From assembly GCF_026342405.1 (NCBI RefSeq), contig NZ_JAPEMU010000001.1, positions 5,456,001 through 5,520,000 on the forward strand: a DNA stretch of 64,000 nucleotides. Reading direction: 5' to 3'. Positions 33,806 to 42,518 of the stretch are shown one piece after another. A program made the translations under genes and the position numbers. Origin of the DNA: Kitasatospora sp. NBC_00240. GTDB lineage: Bacteria; Actinomycetota; Actinomycetes; Streptomycetales; Streptomycetaceae. The notes under the pieces are model-generated. The model was not told where the DNA came from and did no database searches. It saw only the letters and a list, made by a program, of their open reading frames with translations. The first letter of the stretch is position 1. Every line of letters starts with the position of its first letter.

Positions 33806-35356
33806 ATGGCAGCCCGTACCAAGACCACCGCCAAGCCGCGCCCGGCCTACCGCTGCACGGAGTGCGGCAACCAGCTCCCCAAGTGGGTCGGCCGGTGCCC
33901 CGAGTGCAACGCCTGGGGGACGGTCGAGGAGTACGGCGCCGTCCCTATCAGGACGACCGCCGCCGGTCCGGTCAGCGCTCCCGCGCGGCCGATCGGGCAG
34001 GTGGACGGCCAGGTCGCGACCGCCCGCACGACCGGCGTGCCGGAGCTGGACCGGGTGCTCGGCGGTGGCATCGTGCCCGGCGCGGTGGTGCTGCTGGCCG
34101 GCGAGCCCGGCGTCGGGAAGTCCACCCTGCTGCTGGACGTCGCGGCCAAGGCCGCCAGCGACCAGCACCGCACGCTGTACATCACCGGCGAGGAGTCGGC
34201 CGGTCAGGTCCGGCTGCGCGCCGACCGGATCAACGCCCTCTCCGACCACCTCTACCTCGCCGCCGAGTCCGACCTCGGCGCGGTGCTCGGCCACATCGAC
34301 CAGGTCAAGCCCGGGTTGCTGATCCTGGACTCGGTGCAGACCATCGCCTCCGCCGAGCTGGACGGCTCGCCCGGCGGTCCGTCCCAGGTCCGGGAGGTGG
34401 CGGGGGCCCTGATCAGGGTCTCCAAGGAGCGCGGCATGGCGACCCTGCTGGTCGGGCACGTCACCAAGGACGGCTCGATCGCCGGCCCGCGCCTGCTGGA
34501 GCACCTGGTCGACGTGGTGCTGAGCTTCGAGGGTGACCGGCACGCCCGGCTGCGGATCATCCGCGGGATCAAGAACCGGTACGGCGCCACCGACGAGGTC
34601 GGCTGCTTCGAGCTGCACGACGAGGGCATCGTCGGGCTGGCCGACCCGTCCGGTCTCTTCCTGACCCGGCGTGACAAGCCCGTGCCCGGCACCTGCCTCA
34701 CCGTCACGCTGGAGGGCCGCCGCCCGCTGGTCGCCGAGGTGCAGGCGCTGATGGTGGATTCGCAGATCCCCTCGCCCCGGCGGACCACCTCGGGTCTGGA
34801 GTCGCCCCGGATCGCGATGATCCTGGCCGTGGTCGAGCGGCACGGCGGGGTCAAGCTCGGCAAGCAGGACATCTACACCGCGACGGTCGGCGGGGTGAAG
34901 CTGACCGAGCCGTCCGCCGACCTGGCGATCGCGCTGGCCGTCGCCAGCTCCTCCTCGGACACCCCGCTGCCCAGCAACCTGGTGGCGATCGGCGAGGTCG
35001 GCCTGGCCGGCGAGGTCCGCCGGGTGACGGGCGTGCAGCGGCGGCTGGCGGAGGCTCACCGGCTCGGCTTCACCCACGCGCTCGTCCCGCCGGACCCGGG
35101 CAAGGTGCCGCGCGGCATGAAGGTGGTCGAGGTGGCCGACATCGGTGAGGCCCTGCAGGCGATCCCGGGCCGTCGCCGGGCGGCCGCCAAGCCGCGCTCC
35201 GGGGCGGGCTCCCGGGCCGGTGCCGAATCCGGGGCCGGAACCGGCGCCGGGGCCCGGACCGAGACGCCCCCGGCACCCCGCCGGGCACCCGTCGCGGCCT
35301 ACCCCGAGGAGCTGATGGAGGGCTGGGAGCCGGTCGACTCCGACGAACTGGGCTGA
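33806..35356 (+). CDS. radA: DNA repair protein RadA (RecA/Lon-like branch migration helicase)
   Basis: The 516-aa protein has an N-terminal zinc finger (CTEC...CPEC; Cys17, 20, 31, 34), a RecA-like ATPase with Walker A GEPGVGKST (99-107) and Walker B LLILDSVQ. The RadA-specific KNRYG motif and a C-terminal Lon-protease-like domain follow (from about 300; IAIALAVASSSSDTPLPSNL). It processes recombination intermediates. The last 55 residues are a Gly/Ala/Arg-rich tail. It lies just upstream of disA; in Bacillus the RadA and DisA proteins interact, and this gene order is conserved in Actinobacteria. Confidence 0.96.
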   Translation: MAARTKTTAKPRPAYRCTECGNQLPKWVGRCPECNAWGTVEEYGAVPIRTTAAGPVSAPARPIGQVDGQVATARTTGVPELDRVLGGGIVPGAVVLLAGEPGVGKSTLLLDVAAKAASDQHRTLYITGEESAGQVRLRADRINALSDHLYLAAESDLGAVLGHIDQVKPGLLILDSVQTIASAELDGSPGGPSQVREVAGALIRVSKERGMATLLVGHVTKDGSIAGPRLLEHLVDVVLSFEGDRHARLRIIRGIKNRYGATDEVGCFELHDEGIVGLADPSGLFLTRRDKPVPGTCLTVTLEGRRPLVAEVQALMVDSQIPSPRRTTSGLESPRIAMILAVVERHGGVKLGKQDIYTATVGGVKLTEPSADLAIALAVASSSSDTPLPSNLVAIGEVGLAGEVRRVTGVQRRLAEAHRLGFTHALVPPDPGKVPRGMKVVEVADIGEALQAIPGRRRAAAKPRSGAGSRAGAESGAGTGAGARTETPPAPRRAPVAAYPEELMEGWEPVDSDELG

Positions 35357-35383
35357 CCCAAGCCCTGTTATTGCCGCACGCAG

Positions 35384-35403
35384 TTAGACTTTCCCCTGTC
35401 TAA
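35384..35403. promoter_or_regulatory. Inverted repeat between radA and disA
   Basis: TTAGAC (35384-35389) and GTCTAA (35398-35403) with an 8-bp spacer lie in an AT-rich pocket about 85 bp before disA. TTAGAC also looks like a -10 element, so this may be a controlled disA promoter. Confidence 0.45.
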
Positions 35404-35487
35404 TTGGCAACAAGGCAGTAATGAGCGCGACAGACCGTAGGCCGGCGCACGGCGCGAGGCGCACGGCAGGTCGACCGGAGGAGTCAC

Positions 35488-36594
35488 GTGGCAGCCAGCG
35501 ACCGGGCGGACAAGTCCTCCCGTGAGGAGGCCCTGTTGCGGGCTTCCCTCAGTGCCATCGCGCCCGGAACGGGGCTGCGCGACGGCTTGGAGCGGGTGCT
35601 GCGGGCCAACACCGGCGGGCTGATCGTGCTCGGCTTCGACAAGACCGTCGAGTCCGTGTGCACCGGCGGCTTCGTCCTGGACGTCGAGTTCTCGGCCACC
35701 CGGCTGCGCGAGCTGTGCAAGCTCGACGGCGCGGTGGTGCTGGACAAGGACATCACCAAGATCGTCCGGGCCGGCGTGCACCTGATGCCCGACCCCGGCA
35801 TCCCCACCGAGGAGACCGGCACCCGGCACCGCACCGCGGAGCGGGTCAACAAGCAGACCGGCTTCCCGGTGGTCGCGGTCTCGCACTCGATGCGGCTGAT
35901 CGCGATGTACGTCAACGGCACCCGGCGCGTCCTGGAGGACTCGACCACCGTGCTGTCGCGGGCCAACCAGGCGCTGGCCACCCTGGAGCGCTACAAGCTG
36001 CGCCTGGACGAGGTGGCCGGCACGCTCTCCGCACTGGAGATCGAGGACCTGGTCACCGTCCGGGACGTCACGGCCGTCGCCCAGCGCCTGGAGATGGTCC
36101 GGCTGATCGCCACCGAGATCGCCGGCTACGTGCTGGAGCTCGGCACCGACGGCCGGCTGCTCTCGCTCCAGTTGGACGAGCTGATCCAGGGCGTCGAGCC
36201 CGAGCGCGAGCTGGTCGCCCGCGACTACTTCCCCGAGCGGGCCGCCAAGCGCGGCCGGACGGTGCCGGAGGTGCTCGCCGACCTGGAGGCGCTCACCCAC
36301 TCCGAGCTGCTCGACCTGCAGACCGTCGCCAAGGCGCTCGGCTACTCGGGCACACCGGAGTCGCTGGACTCCGCGGTCTCCCCGCGGGGCTACCGCCTGC
36401 TGGCGAAGATCCCGCGCCTGCCGAACACCGTGATGGAGCGGCTGGTAGAGCACTTCGGCGGACTGCAGAAGCTGCTCGCCGCCAGCATCGACGACCTGCA
36501 GACCGTCGAGGGCGTCGGCGAGACGCGGGCCCGCTCGGTCCGCGAGGGGCTGTCGCGGCTCGCGGAGTCGTCCATCCTGGAGCGCTACGTCTGA
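35488..36594 (+). CDS. disA: Diadenylate cyclase DisA (c-di-AMP synthase, DNA integrity scanning)
   Basis: The 368-aa protein makes c-di-AMP from two ATP. The DAC domain (about 1-145) contains the catalytic KLDGAVVLD (DGA at 80-82) and TRHRTAERV (RHR at 113-115). A helical linker (about 150-300) and a C-terminal RuvA-like helix-hairpin-helix DNA-binding domain (LQTVEGVGETRARSVREGLS) follow. GTG 35488 has GGAGGAG. c-di-AMP controls osmotic and cell-wall functions in streptomycetes. The M23 peptidase at 41.6-42.5 kb is the kind of gene sometimes controlled by c-di-AMP riboswitches, but none is visible there. Confidence 0.97.
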   Translation: MAASDRADKSSREEALLRASLSAIAPGTGLRDGLERVLRANTGGLIVLGFDKTVESVCTGGFVLDVEFSATRLRELCKLDGAVVLDKDITKIVRAGVHLMPDPGIPTEETGTRHRTAERVNKQTGFPVVAVSHSMRLIAMYVNGTRRVLEDSTTVLSRANQALATLERYKLRLDEVAGTLSALEIEDLVTVRDVTAVAQRLEMVRLIATEIAGYVLELGTDGRLLSLQLDELIQGVEPERELVARDYFPERAAKRGRTVPEVLADLEALTHSELLDLQTVAKALGYSGTPESLDSAVSPRGYRLLAKIPRLPNTVMERLVEHFGGLQKLLAASIDDLQTVEGVGETRARSVREGLSRLAESSILERYV

Positions 36595-36607
36595 CCCGGC
36601 GCCGCCC

Positions 36608-36663
36608 GGTACGACGGAAGGGTCCCCGAGGAAGCTCCTCGGGGACCCTTCGTCCGTCGTACC
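36608..36663. terminator. Long convergent terminator after disA
   Basis: A long interrupted stem (36608-36632 with 36636-36663; a 3-nt loop and a small bulge) lies between disA and the convergent secreted-protein gene. Confidence 0.8.
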
Positions 36664-36675
36664 GGCTGCGGCCGG

Positions 36676-37557
36676 TCAGCTCTCCAGCCGGATGGAGGAG
36701 CGGGCGGAGACCAGGCCGCCGGAGAGCCCGGACAGGTCGGCCACCACCAGGTAGTTCCCGGTGGGTGCGGCCGTCGCGTCGGGGGAGGCGCACTGCGGCT
36801 TGCTGCGGCTGCGGTCCCAGGTGAAGGTCTCGGTGAGGCCGCTGCCGGCCGCGATCTGCACCCAGGTGCTCTGACGGTCCGTCGGGCAGTCCCCGGAGGA
36901 CCAGACCCGCTCGCCGTTGCTGGCGGTCAGGGTGATCAGCGAGCTGACCCGGCCGAGGTCGACCCGGCAGCCGGCGGTGCCGGCGTTGCGTACGGTCAGG
37001 GCCAGCCGGGGCTTGTCCTTCGGCTGGTAGGCGTTCTGAGCGCTCGACAGCTCCAGCGTCACCTGGGAGGAGGCGCAGACCGGCAGGGCCATCACCTCGG
37101 CGGTGTTCACCGGTGGGGCCGCGGGGCCGCCGCTGGTGCCGCCGGCCCCACCGCTGCCGGTGGGGCTGCCGGTCGTACCAGGGGCGGCCGTCCCGCCCGG
37201 GGCGGTGCCGCCGCCGGGGGCCGGGGCGCTGCCGCCGTCCGTCCCGCCGCCGGTCAGGCTGACGTCGCCGCCGCCGGAGCCCGACACCCCGCCGGAGCCG
37301 GCGCCCCCCGAGCCGCCGCCGGTGCCGCCCGGGCGGCCGGTGATGGCCGGGCCGGTCGGAGCCGCACCCGGGGTGATCGCCTGGGCGGGGGTGGGGAGCG
37401 GCTTGGCGGTCTTGTGCTGGTCCCCGCCGCCTCCCTGATCGGAGGTCAGCCAGAGGACCAGGGCGAGGACCGCGGCCAGGGCCGCGAGCACGACGACTCG
37501 CCGACGCCAGTAGATCGAGGCCGGCAGCGGTCCCACGGGTTGACGCAGAGAAGGCAC
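36676..37557 (-). CDS. Membrane-anchored extracytoplasmic protein, function unknown
   Basis: The 293-aa protein has a basic N-terminus, one membrane helix (VVVLAALAAVLALVLWLT, about 22-39) and a Gly/Thr/Pro-rich linker of about 110 residues. A folded domain (about 155-293) has an immunoglobulin-like pattern: SQVTLELSSAQNAYQPKD, RLALTVRNAG and TGNYLVVADLS. Several Cys (VCASS, AGCRV, GDCPT, PQCAS) could form two disulfides. TAGAGT lies 6 nt before GTG 37557, so the mRNA is probably leaderless. It is convergent with disA; the function is unknown. Confidence 0.78.
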   Translation of the reverse strand: MPSLRQPVGPLPASIYWRRRVVVLAALAAVLALVLWLTSDQGGGGDQHKTAKPLPTPAQAITPGAAPTGPAITGRPGGTGGGSGGAGSGGVSGSGGGDVSLTGGGTDGGSAPAPGGGTAPGGTAAPGTTGSPTGSGGAGGTSGGPAAPPVNTAEVMALPVCASSQVTLELSSAQNAYQPKDKPRLALTVRNAGTAGCRVDLGRVSSLITLTASNGERVWSSGDCPTDRQSTWVQIAAGSGLTETFTWDRSRSKPQCASPDATAAPTGNYLVVADLSGLSGGLVSARSSIRLES

Positions 37558-37894
37558 GCGCAAACTCTACGAGAGACTGTGCGTCCCTTGATGCACCAAC
37601 ACCTCACTCTCGCCCCTTCCTTCACATGATCCGCAATTTGGGCCGGATGGGGGAGCCGCCCGGTGCCCCGCGGGCCGGCGCCGGCAGGCGGGTCCTTGGT
37701 GCACGGAGCGTGGCCCGGGGCCGGCCGGACGGCCCGGGAGCCCGCCCCGAACGACTTTGCGGAACGTCCCGCCCCGGCCCGGTCCGGCCGCCGCCAGGTG
37801 CCCGGGGGTGTCCCGCCGGTCCGCGCACCGGCGGACCCGGCAGGTACGCGGACCGGCACACGGCGGGCCGCGCCCGTGGGAGGATCGGGGGGTC

Positions 37895-38788
37895 ATGGCT
37901 ACCACTTCCACCACCCCCGCCCCGCTGCTGCACTCGACCGTTCTCGACTGGTACGAGGCCCACGCGCGCGACCTGCCCTGGCGAACCCCGGACGCCTCGC
38001 CGTGGGCGGTGATGGTGAGCGAGTTCATGCTGCAGCAGACGCCGGTCAAGCGGGTGCTGCCGGTCTACCGGGCCTGGCTGGAGCGCTGGCCGACGCCCGC
38101 CGACCTGGCGGCGGACGCACCCGGCGAGGCGGTCCGGATGTGGGGGCGGCTCGGCTACCCCCGCCGCGCGCTGAGACTGCACGGCGCCGCGACCGCCATC
38201 ACCACCACGCACGGCGGCGAGGTGCCGGACGACCACGCCTCGCTGCTCGCCCTGCCGGGCGTGGGCGAGTACACGGCCGCCGCGGTCGCCTCGTTCGCCT
38301 TCCGCCAGCGGCACGTGGTGCTGGACACCAACGTCCGCCGGGTGTTCGCCCGGGCCGTGACGGGCGTCGAGTACCCCGCGCAGGCGACCACGGCGGCCGA
38401 ACGCCGGACGGCGACCACGCTGCTGCCGGAGACCGCCGAGACGGCCGCGACCTGGGCGGTCGGCGTGATGGAGCTGGGCGCGCTGGTCTGTACGGCGCGG
38501 AGCCCGGAGTGCGGCGCCTGCCCGTTGAGGCGGCACTGCGCCTGGCAGCTGGCGGGCCGGCCGCCGTACGAGGGCCCGGCCCGGCGCGGTCAGACGTACG
38601 AGGGCACCGACCGACAGGTGCGGGGCAAGCTGCTCGCGGTGCTGCGGGAGGCCCACGGCGAGGTGCCGCAGGCCCGGCTGGACGAGGTCTGGCCGGAGCC
38701 GGTGCAGCGGGCCCGGGCCCTGGACGGCCTGGTGGCGGACGGGCTGGTCGAGCCGGTGGCACAGGGTGTCTACCGGCTGCCGCGGTAG
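37895..38788 (+). CDS. mutY: A/G-specific adenine DNA glycosylase MutY
   Basis: The 297-aa HhH-GPD glycosylase removes A opposite 8-oxoG. The helix-hairpin-helix is LPGVGEYTAAAVASFAF, followed by the catalytic Asp in VVLDTNVRRV. A [4Fe-4S] cluster motif CTARSPECGACPLRRHC (C-X6-C-X2-C-X5-C) is intact. The C-terminal 8-oxoG-recognising NUDIX-like domain of E. coli MutY is missing; the shorter form with a winged-helix-like tail is common in Actinobacteria. ATG 37895 has GGGAGG about 15 nt upstream. Confidence 0.94.
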   Translation: MATTSTTPAPLLHSTVLDWYEAHARDLPWRTPDASPWAVMVSEFMLQQTPVKRVLPVYRAWLERWPTPADLAADAPGEAVRMWGRLGYPRRALRLHGAATAITTTHGGEVPDDHASLLALPGVGEYTAAAVASFAFRQRHVVLDTNVRRVFARAVTGVEYPAQATTAAERRTATTLLPETAETAATWAVGVMELGALVCTARSPECGACPLRRHCAWQLAGRPPYEGPARRGQTYEGTDRQVRGKLLAVLREAHGEVPQARLDEVWPEPVQRARALDGLVADGLVEPVAQGVYRLPR

Positions 38789-38803
38789 CAGCCCCGGTAC
38801 AGG

Positions 38804-38845
38804 CCGACGGCCCCGCTGCGACAGGTGTCGCAGCGGGGCCGTCGG
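38804..38845. terminator. Strong convergent terminator after mutY
   Basis: Perfect 20-nt arms (38804-38823 with 38826-38845) form a near-uninterrupted hairpin between mutY and the convergent exporter gene. Confidence 0.85.
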
Positions 38846-38851
38846 GGTGGG

Positions 38852-40480
38852 TCAGATCGCGGCGGCCTCGAGGTTCTTCTCGGCCGGCTCGCCGGTACCG
38901 CGCAGCGGCACCTCGCGCATGAAGATGGCGGCGGCGACGGCGATCACGGCGGCCGCGGCGCCCCAGAGGAACACCGTGTGCATGCCGTTGGCGACGGCGT
39001 GGTGGTAGGCGTCCTGCACCGGGGCGGGGAGCGTCCGGAGCGCGGCCGGGGTCATCTGGCCGGGGTTGGCGCCGGCACCGGCGCCGGCCTGGTCGCCGAG
39101 CCGGTCCTTCATGGTCGCGGTGACCTGGTTGTTGAACAGCGCGCCGAACAGCGCGACACCGAAGGAGCCGCCGATCGTCCGGAACAGGGTGGCGGTGGAG
39201 CTGGCCACGCCCATGTCCTTCAGCTCGACGCTGTTCTGCGCCACCAGCATGGTGATCTGCATCAGGAAGCCCATGCCCGCGCCGAGCACCACCATGAAGC
39301 AGGCGGAGGTGAAGGTGCTGGTCTCGGTGCCCATCGTGGAGAGCAGCAGCATGCCGCCGGTCATCACGAGGGTGCCGATGATCGGGAAGATCCGGTACTT
39401 GCCGGTCTTGGTGACGGCCTGGCCGACCACCAGCGAGATCACCAGCATGCCGAGCATCATCGGCATCAGCAGCAGGCCCGAGTTGGTCGCCGAGGCGCCC
39501 TGGACGGTCTGCTGGTAGAGCGGCAGGAAGACGGTGGAGCCGAACATCACGAAGCCGACGATGAAGCCGATGACCGAGACCAGCGTGAAGTTCAGGTTGC
39601 TGAACAGGCTGAGCGGGAGCATCGGCTCCTCGACCCGCTGCTCGACGTAGCAGAACGCGATCAGCGAGGCGACGGCGAGCGCGCCCAGGCCGAGGATCTG
39701 CTTCGAGCCCCAGGCGTACTCCTGGCCGCCCCAGGTGGTGATCAGGGTCAGCGCGGTGATGCCGGCGGTGAGCAGGACGGCGCCGACGTAGTCGATCCGC
39801 GCGGTCGAGCGGACCTTCGGCAGGTGCAGGGTGACGACGACCACGCCGAGCGCGACGACGCCCAGCGGCAGGTTGATGTAGAAGATCCAGTGCCAGCTGA
39901 AGTGGTCGGTGATGAAGCCGCCGAGCAGCGGGCCGCCGATGGTGGCCAGGGCCATCACCGCGGCGAACATGCCCTGGTACTTGCCGCGGTCACGCGGCGC
40001 GATCAGCGCACCCATGATCGACATCACGCCGACCATCAGACCACCGGCGCCCAGGCCCTGCAGGGCGCGGAAGCCGATCAGCTCGTTCATGTTCTGGGAG
40101 AGGCCGGAGAGCGCCGAGCCGACCAGGAAGATCACGATGGAGGTGAGGAAGGTGCCCTTGCGGCCGTAGAGGTCGCCGAGCTTGCCCCAGATCGGGGTCG
40201 AGGCCGCCGTGGCCAGGGTGTACGAGGTGACCACCCAGGACAGGTGCTCGGCGCCGCCGAGGTCGCCGACGATGGTCGGCATGGCGGTGCCGACGATCAG
40301 GTTGTCGAGCATGGCGAGCAGCATGGTGACGACCAGGCCGGTCATCACCAGGCGGATCTCGCGGGGGGATCGGAACTGCTGCTCGGAGTCCTTCGCGGCG
40401 GTCGCCGGAGCGTCCGAGGGGACCTCCTCGGCTGCGGCGGCGGAGCTGTCCTCCGCGCTCCCGACCTGCTTGTGTGGCAT
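38852..40480 (-). CDS. MFS drug:H+ antiporter, DHA2 (EmrB/QacA) family
   Basis: The 542-aa transporter has 14 predicted membrane helices. Motif A is GKLGDLYGRKGTF (after helix 2), the acidic motif near helix 1 is AMLDNLIVGTAMPTI, and motif C is near GGPLLGGFITDHFSW. It should export hydrophobic drugs or natural products across the cytoplasmic membrane by proton exchange. ATG 40480 follows GGGAGAAG. It is divergent from a TetR gene; a palindrome lies in the shared promoter, so repression by that TetR protein is likely. Confidence 0.93.
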   Translation of the reverse strand: MPHKQVGSAEDSSAAAAEEVPSDAPATAAKDSEQQFRSPREIRLVMTGLVVTMLLAMLDNLIVGTAMPTIVGDLGGAEHLSWVVTSYTLATAASTPIWGKLGDLYGRKGTFLTSIVIFLVGSALSGLSQNMNELIGFRALQGLGAGGLMVGVMSIMGALIAPRDRGKYQGMFAAVMALATIGGPLLGGFITDHFSWHWIFYINLPLGVVALGVVVVTLHLPKVRSTARIDYVGAVLLTAGITALTLITTWGGQEYAWGSKQILGLGALAVASLIAFCYVEQRVEEPMLPLSLFSNLNFTLVSVIGFIVGFVMFGSTVFLPLYQQTVQGASATNSGLLLMPMMLGMLVISLVVGQAVTKTGKYRIFPIIGTLVMTGGMLLLSTMGTETSTFTSACFMVVLGAGMGFLMQITMLVAQNSVELKDMGVASSTATLFRTIGGSFGVALFGALFNNQVTATMKDRLGDQAGAGAGANPGQMTPAALRTLPAPVQDAYHHAVANGMHTVFLWGAAAAVIAVAAAIFMREVPLRGTGEPAEKNLEAAAI

Positions 40481-40534
40481 GAAAGCTTCTCCCAGGAGAG
40501 GGTGTCGGACGCCCGGTTCCGAGGGAACTTACTT

Positions 40535-40560
40535 GACGACCGGCTAGTTATACGTTCGTC
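40535..40560. promoter_or_regulatory. Probable TetR operator
   Basis: GACGACCG (40535-40542) and CGTTCGTC (40553-40560) are 8-bp arms with one mismatch around a 10-bp AT-rich core. The core overlaps TATAAC on the minus strand, the likely -10 element of the exporter gene. Confidence 0.65.
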
Positions 40561-40626
40561 GGCACGGTAGGTTGTCCCGAGCCGGGCGTCAAGCCGGTTT
40601 CGGCACGAAAGCCCTGGGCAGGGAGA

Positions 40627-41325
40627 ATGGACCCAGAGGTGAGCGTCCGGACCGGTACTCGCCGAATGTCAACGCAGTCTGAGGCAGGCCAGGACGCCAT
40701 GGGTACGACGCAGAGCCCCCGCAGTGACACCCGGGGGCGCATCATCCGCGTGGCGCTGGAGCTGTTCTCCGAGCAGGGCTACGAACAGACCTCGCTGCGC
40801 GAGATCGCCGACCGGCTCGGCGTGACGAAGGCGGCGCTGTACTACCACTTCAAGACCAAGGACGACATCGTCCACGGCATCGTCGACACCATGGCGGCGC
40901 CGATCGACGAGGCGATCGCCTGGGGCGAGCAGAAGCCGTGGTCGCCCGAGCTGCGGGACGAACTGGTCCGGCGGTTCGCGGCGGGGATGTCCGAGCGGGC
41001 GCCGCTGCTGCGGTTCTTCCACGAGAACCAGCCCGCGCTGCGCGACTCCCCGGCCGGGCTGGAGTTCAAGGAGCGGATGATCGCCATGATCCGCCTGGTG
41101 CACGGCCCGGGCGCCTCTTTCGAGGACCGGCTGCGCGCCACCATGTCCCTGTTCACCATCAACTCCGCGATGTTCCTGCTGAAGCAGGGCATGACCGAGG
41201 CGTCGCCCGGCGCGGCCGGGGACCGGTGCGGGGAGGCGCAGGCCGAGGCGCTGGCGGAGAGCCTCCCGGCGGCCCTGACGGTGGCGCTGGAGATCGCCAC
41301 ACTGATCGAGCCCAAGGACGACTGA
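40627..41325 (+). CDS. TetR family transcriptional repressor
   Basis: The protein has up to 232 aa. The N-terminal helix-turn-helix reads ELFSEQGYEQTSLREIADRL, then GVTKAALYYHFKTKDD, typical of TetR proteins; the rest is a helical ligand-binding and dimerisation domain. Start codons at 40627, 40666 and 40699 are all possible, and the last has AGGA at a normal distance. It is divergent from the DHA2 exporter gene and presumably represses it until an exporter substrate binds. Confidence 0.9.
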   Translation: MDPEVSVRTGTRRMSTQSEAGQDAMGTTQSPRSDTRGRIIRVALELFSEQGYEQTSLREIADRLGVTKAALYYHFKTKDDIVHGIVDTMAAPIDEAIAWGEQKPWSPELRDELVRRFAAGMSERAPLLRFFHENQPALRDSPAGLEFKERMIAMIRLVHGPGASFEDRLRATMSLFTINSAMFLLKQGMTEASPGAAGDRCGEAQAEALAESLPAALTVALEIATLIEPKDD

Positions 41326-41448
41326 CCGGGCGTCACGAGGGCCCGGAGCGGCGGCCGGCGACGGCAACCGCAAGACCTCGGCGGGCGGCGCCCGCACCGG
41401 GGACGCCGACCGCGACGGGCCGGTCGCGGCAACGGCGGACGGCCGGTC

Positions 41449-41580
41449 GGGGGGGGGGGAACCCGGCCAGCCGGCCGCCGTCCTTCTGGAGCCGGTGTGG
41501 TGTCTCCGGCGGGCCACGGCGCCGGTGTGGTGTCTCCGGCGGGCCACGGCGCCGGTGTGCTGTCCCCGGCGGGCCACGGC
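41449..41580 (+). repeat. Poly-G11 tract and three 30-bp tandem repeats
   Basis: The 305-bp gap 41326-41630 holds a run of 11 G (41449-41459) and three head-to-tail 30-bp units at 41491-41520, 41521-41550 and 41551-41580. The first two units are identical and the third has two changes. No spacers separate them. No terminator or gene is seen in the gap. Confidence 0.85.
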
Positions 41581-41630
41581 GCCGGTCCCGCCGCCCGCTC
41601 TGCGCGGGTCGGTCGGCTGCGCCCCGCGGG

Positions 41631-42518
41631 TCAGAAGTCGCTGACGCCGTGGCCCGACAGGAACGCGATCGGGTTGATCACGGCGCCGTAGTGGTTGCTG
41701 GAGCGGATCTCGAAGTGCAGGTGCGGCCCGGTCGAGTTGCCGGTGTTGCCGGAGGCGCCGATCTGCTCCCCGGCCGTCACCTCGTCGCCCGCGCTGACCT
41801 CCAGCTCCGACATGTGGGCGTACTGGGCGTAGTGGCCGTCCGTCAGCTTCAGGACGACCTCCTTGCCGTACGCGCCGTCCCAGCCGGCCGAGACCACCCG
41901 GCCCTCGCCGACCGCGAGCAGCGGCGTGCCCGGGTCCACGGCGAAGTCGACGCCGGTGTGGTAGCCGGCCGCGTACTCGGGGTTGGCCACCCCGTACGGG
42001 TTGCTGGTCGGCGCGTTGGGCACGGGAGCGGACCAGGCCGGGGCCGGCGCGGGGGCCGGTGCGGGCGCGGGCTCCGGCGCGGGGGCCGGTGCGGGCACCG
42101 GGATCGGGACCGGCACCGCGAGGTTGGCGGCGACCGCGACCGAGTCGTGCGAGGGGGCGTGCCTGACCTGGTACGCGCTCGGTCCGGCGATCTGGACCAG
42201 CCCGGCGGCGGGCCCCTCCCCGTGCGGGGAGGTGAAGGCGGAGATGCCCGGCGTGGTGGGTATGACCGTCTGGGCCGACGCGTTGGCGGGCACCCCGGCG
42301 ACCAGGACGCCGCCCACTATCACCGCGGCGGCGCCGGCCGCGGTGGCGGCCCGGACGCGGGTGCGGGGCAGGGTCGACTGCGGCCCGTGGAGCGCGCGCA
42401 GCGGGGCGATGCCGGTACGGGCGGCCTGGCCGAGTCGGGGCTGCCAGGACGCCGCGTGGGCGGCCGCGGTGGTGGCGAGGCGGCGCAGGGCCGGCCCCGG
42501 GTTCGGGACGGTGGACAT
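41631..42518 (-). CDS. M23 family metallopeptidase (LysM-less, peptidoglycan hydrolase)
   Basis: The 295-aa protein has an N-terminal hydrophobic helix (VRAATAAGAAAVIVGGVLVA, signal or anchor, about 54-73), a Pro/Ala-rich linker (APAPAPEPAP repeats) and a C-terminal lysostaphin-type domain. GYHTGVDFAV and the catalytic HLHFE in GNTGNSTGPHLHFEI supply the zinc ligands. It should cut peptide cross-links in the cell wall outside the membrane. ATG 42518 is the likeliest start. I looked for the c-di-AMP ydaO riboswitch upstream and did not find its conserved core. Confidence 0.92.
   Translation of the reverse strand: MSTVPNPGPALRRLATTAAAHAASWQPRLGQAARTGIAPLRALHGPQSTLPRTRVRAATAAGAAAVIVGGVLVAGVPANASAQTVIPTTPGISAFTSPHGEGPAAGLVQIAGPSAYQVRHAPSHDSVAVAANLAVPVPIPVPAPAPAPEPAPAPAPAPAPAWSAPVPNAPTSNPYGVANPEYAAGYHTGVDFAVDPGTPLLAVGEGRVVSAGWDGAYGKEVVLKLTDGHYAQYAHMSELEVSAGDEVTAGEQIGASGNTGNSTGPHLHFEIRSSNHYGAVINPIAFLSGHGVSDF

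Noticed and set aside
41491..41580. CRISPR array
   Set aside because: The 30-bp units are directly adjacent with no spacers, and no cas gene is present; it is a plain tandem repeat.
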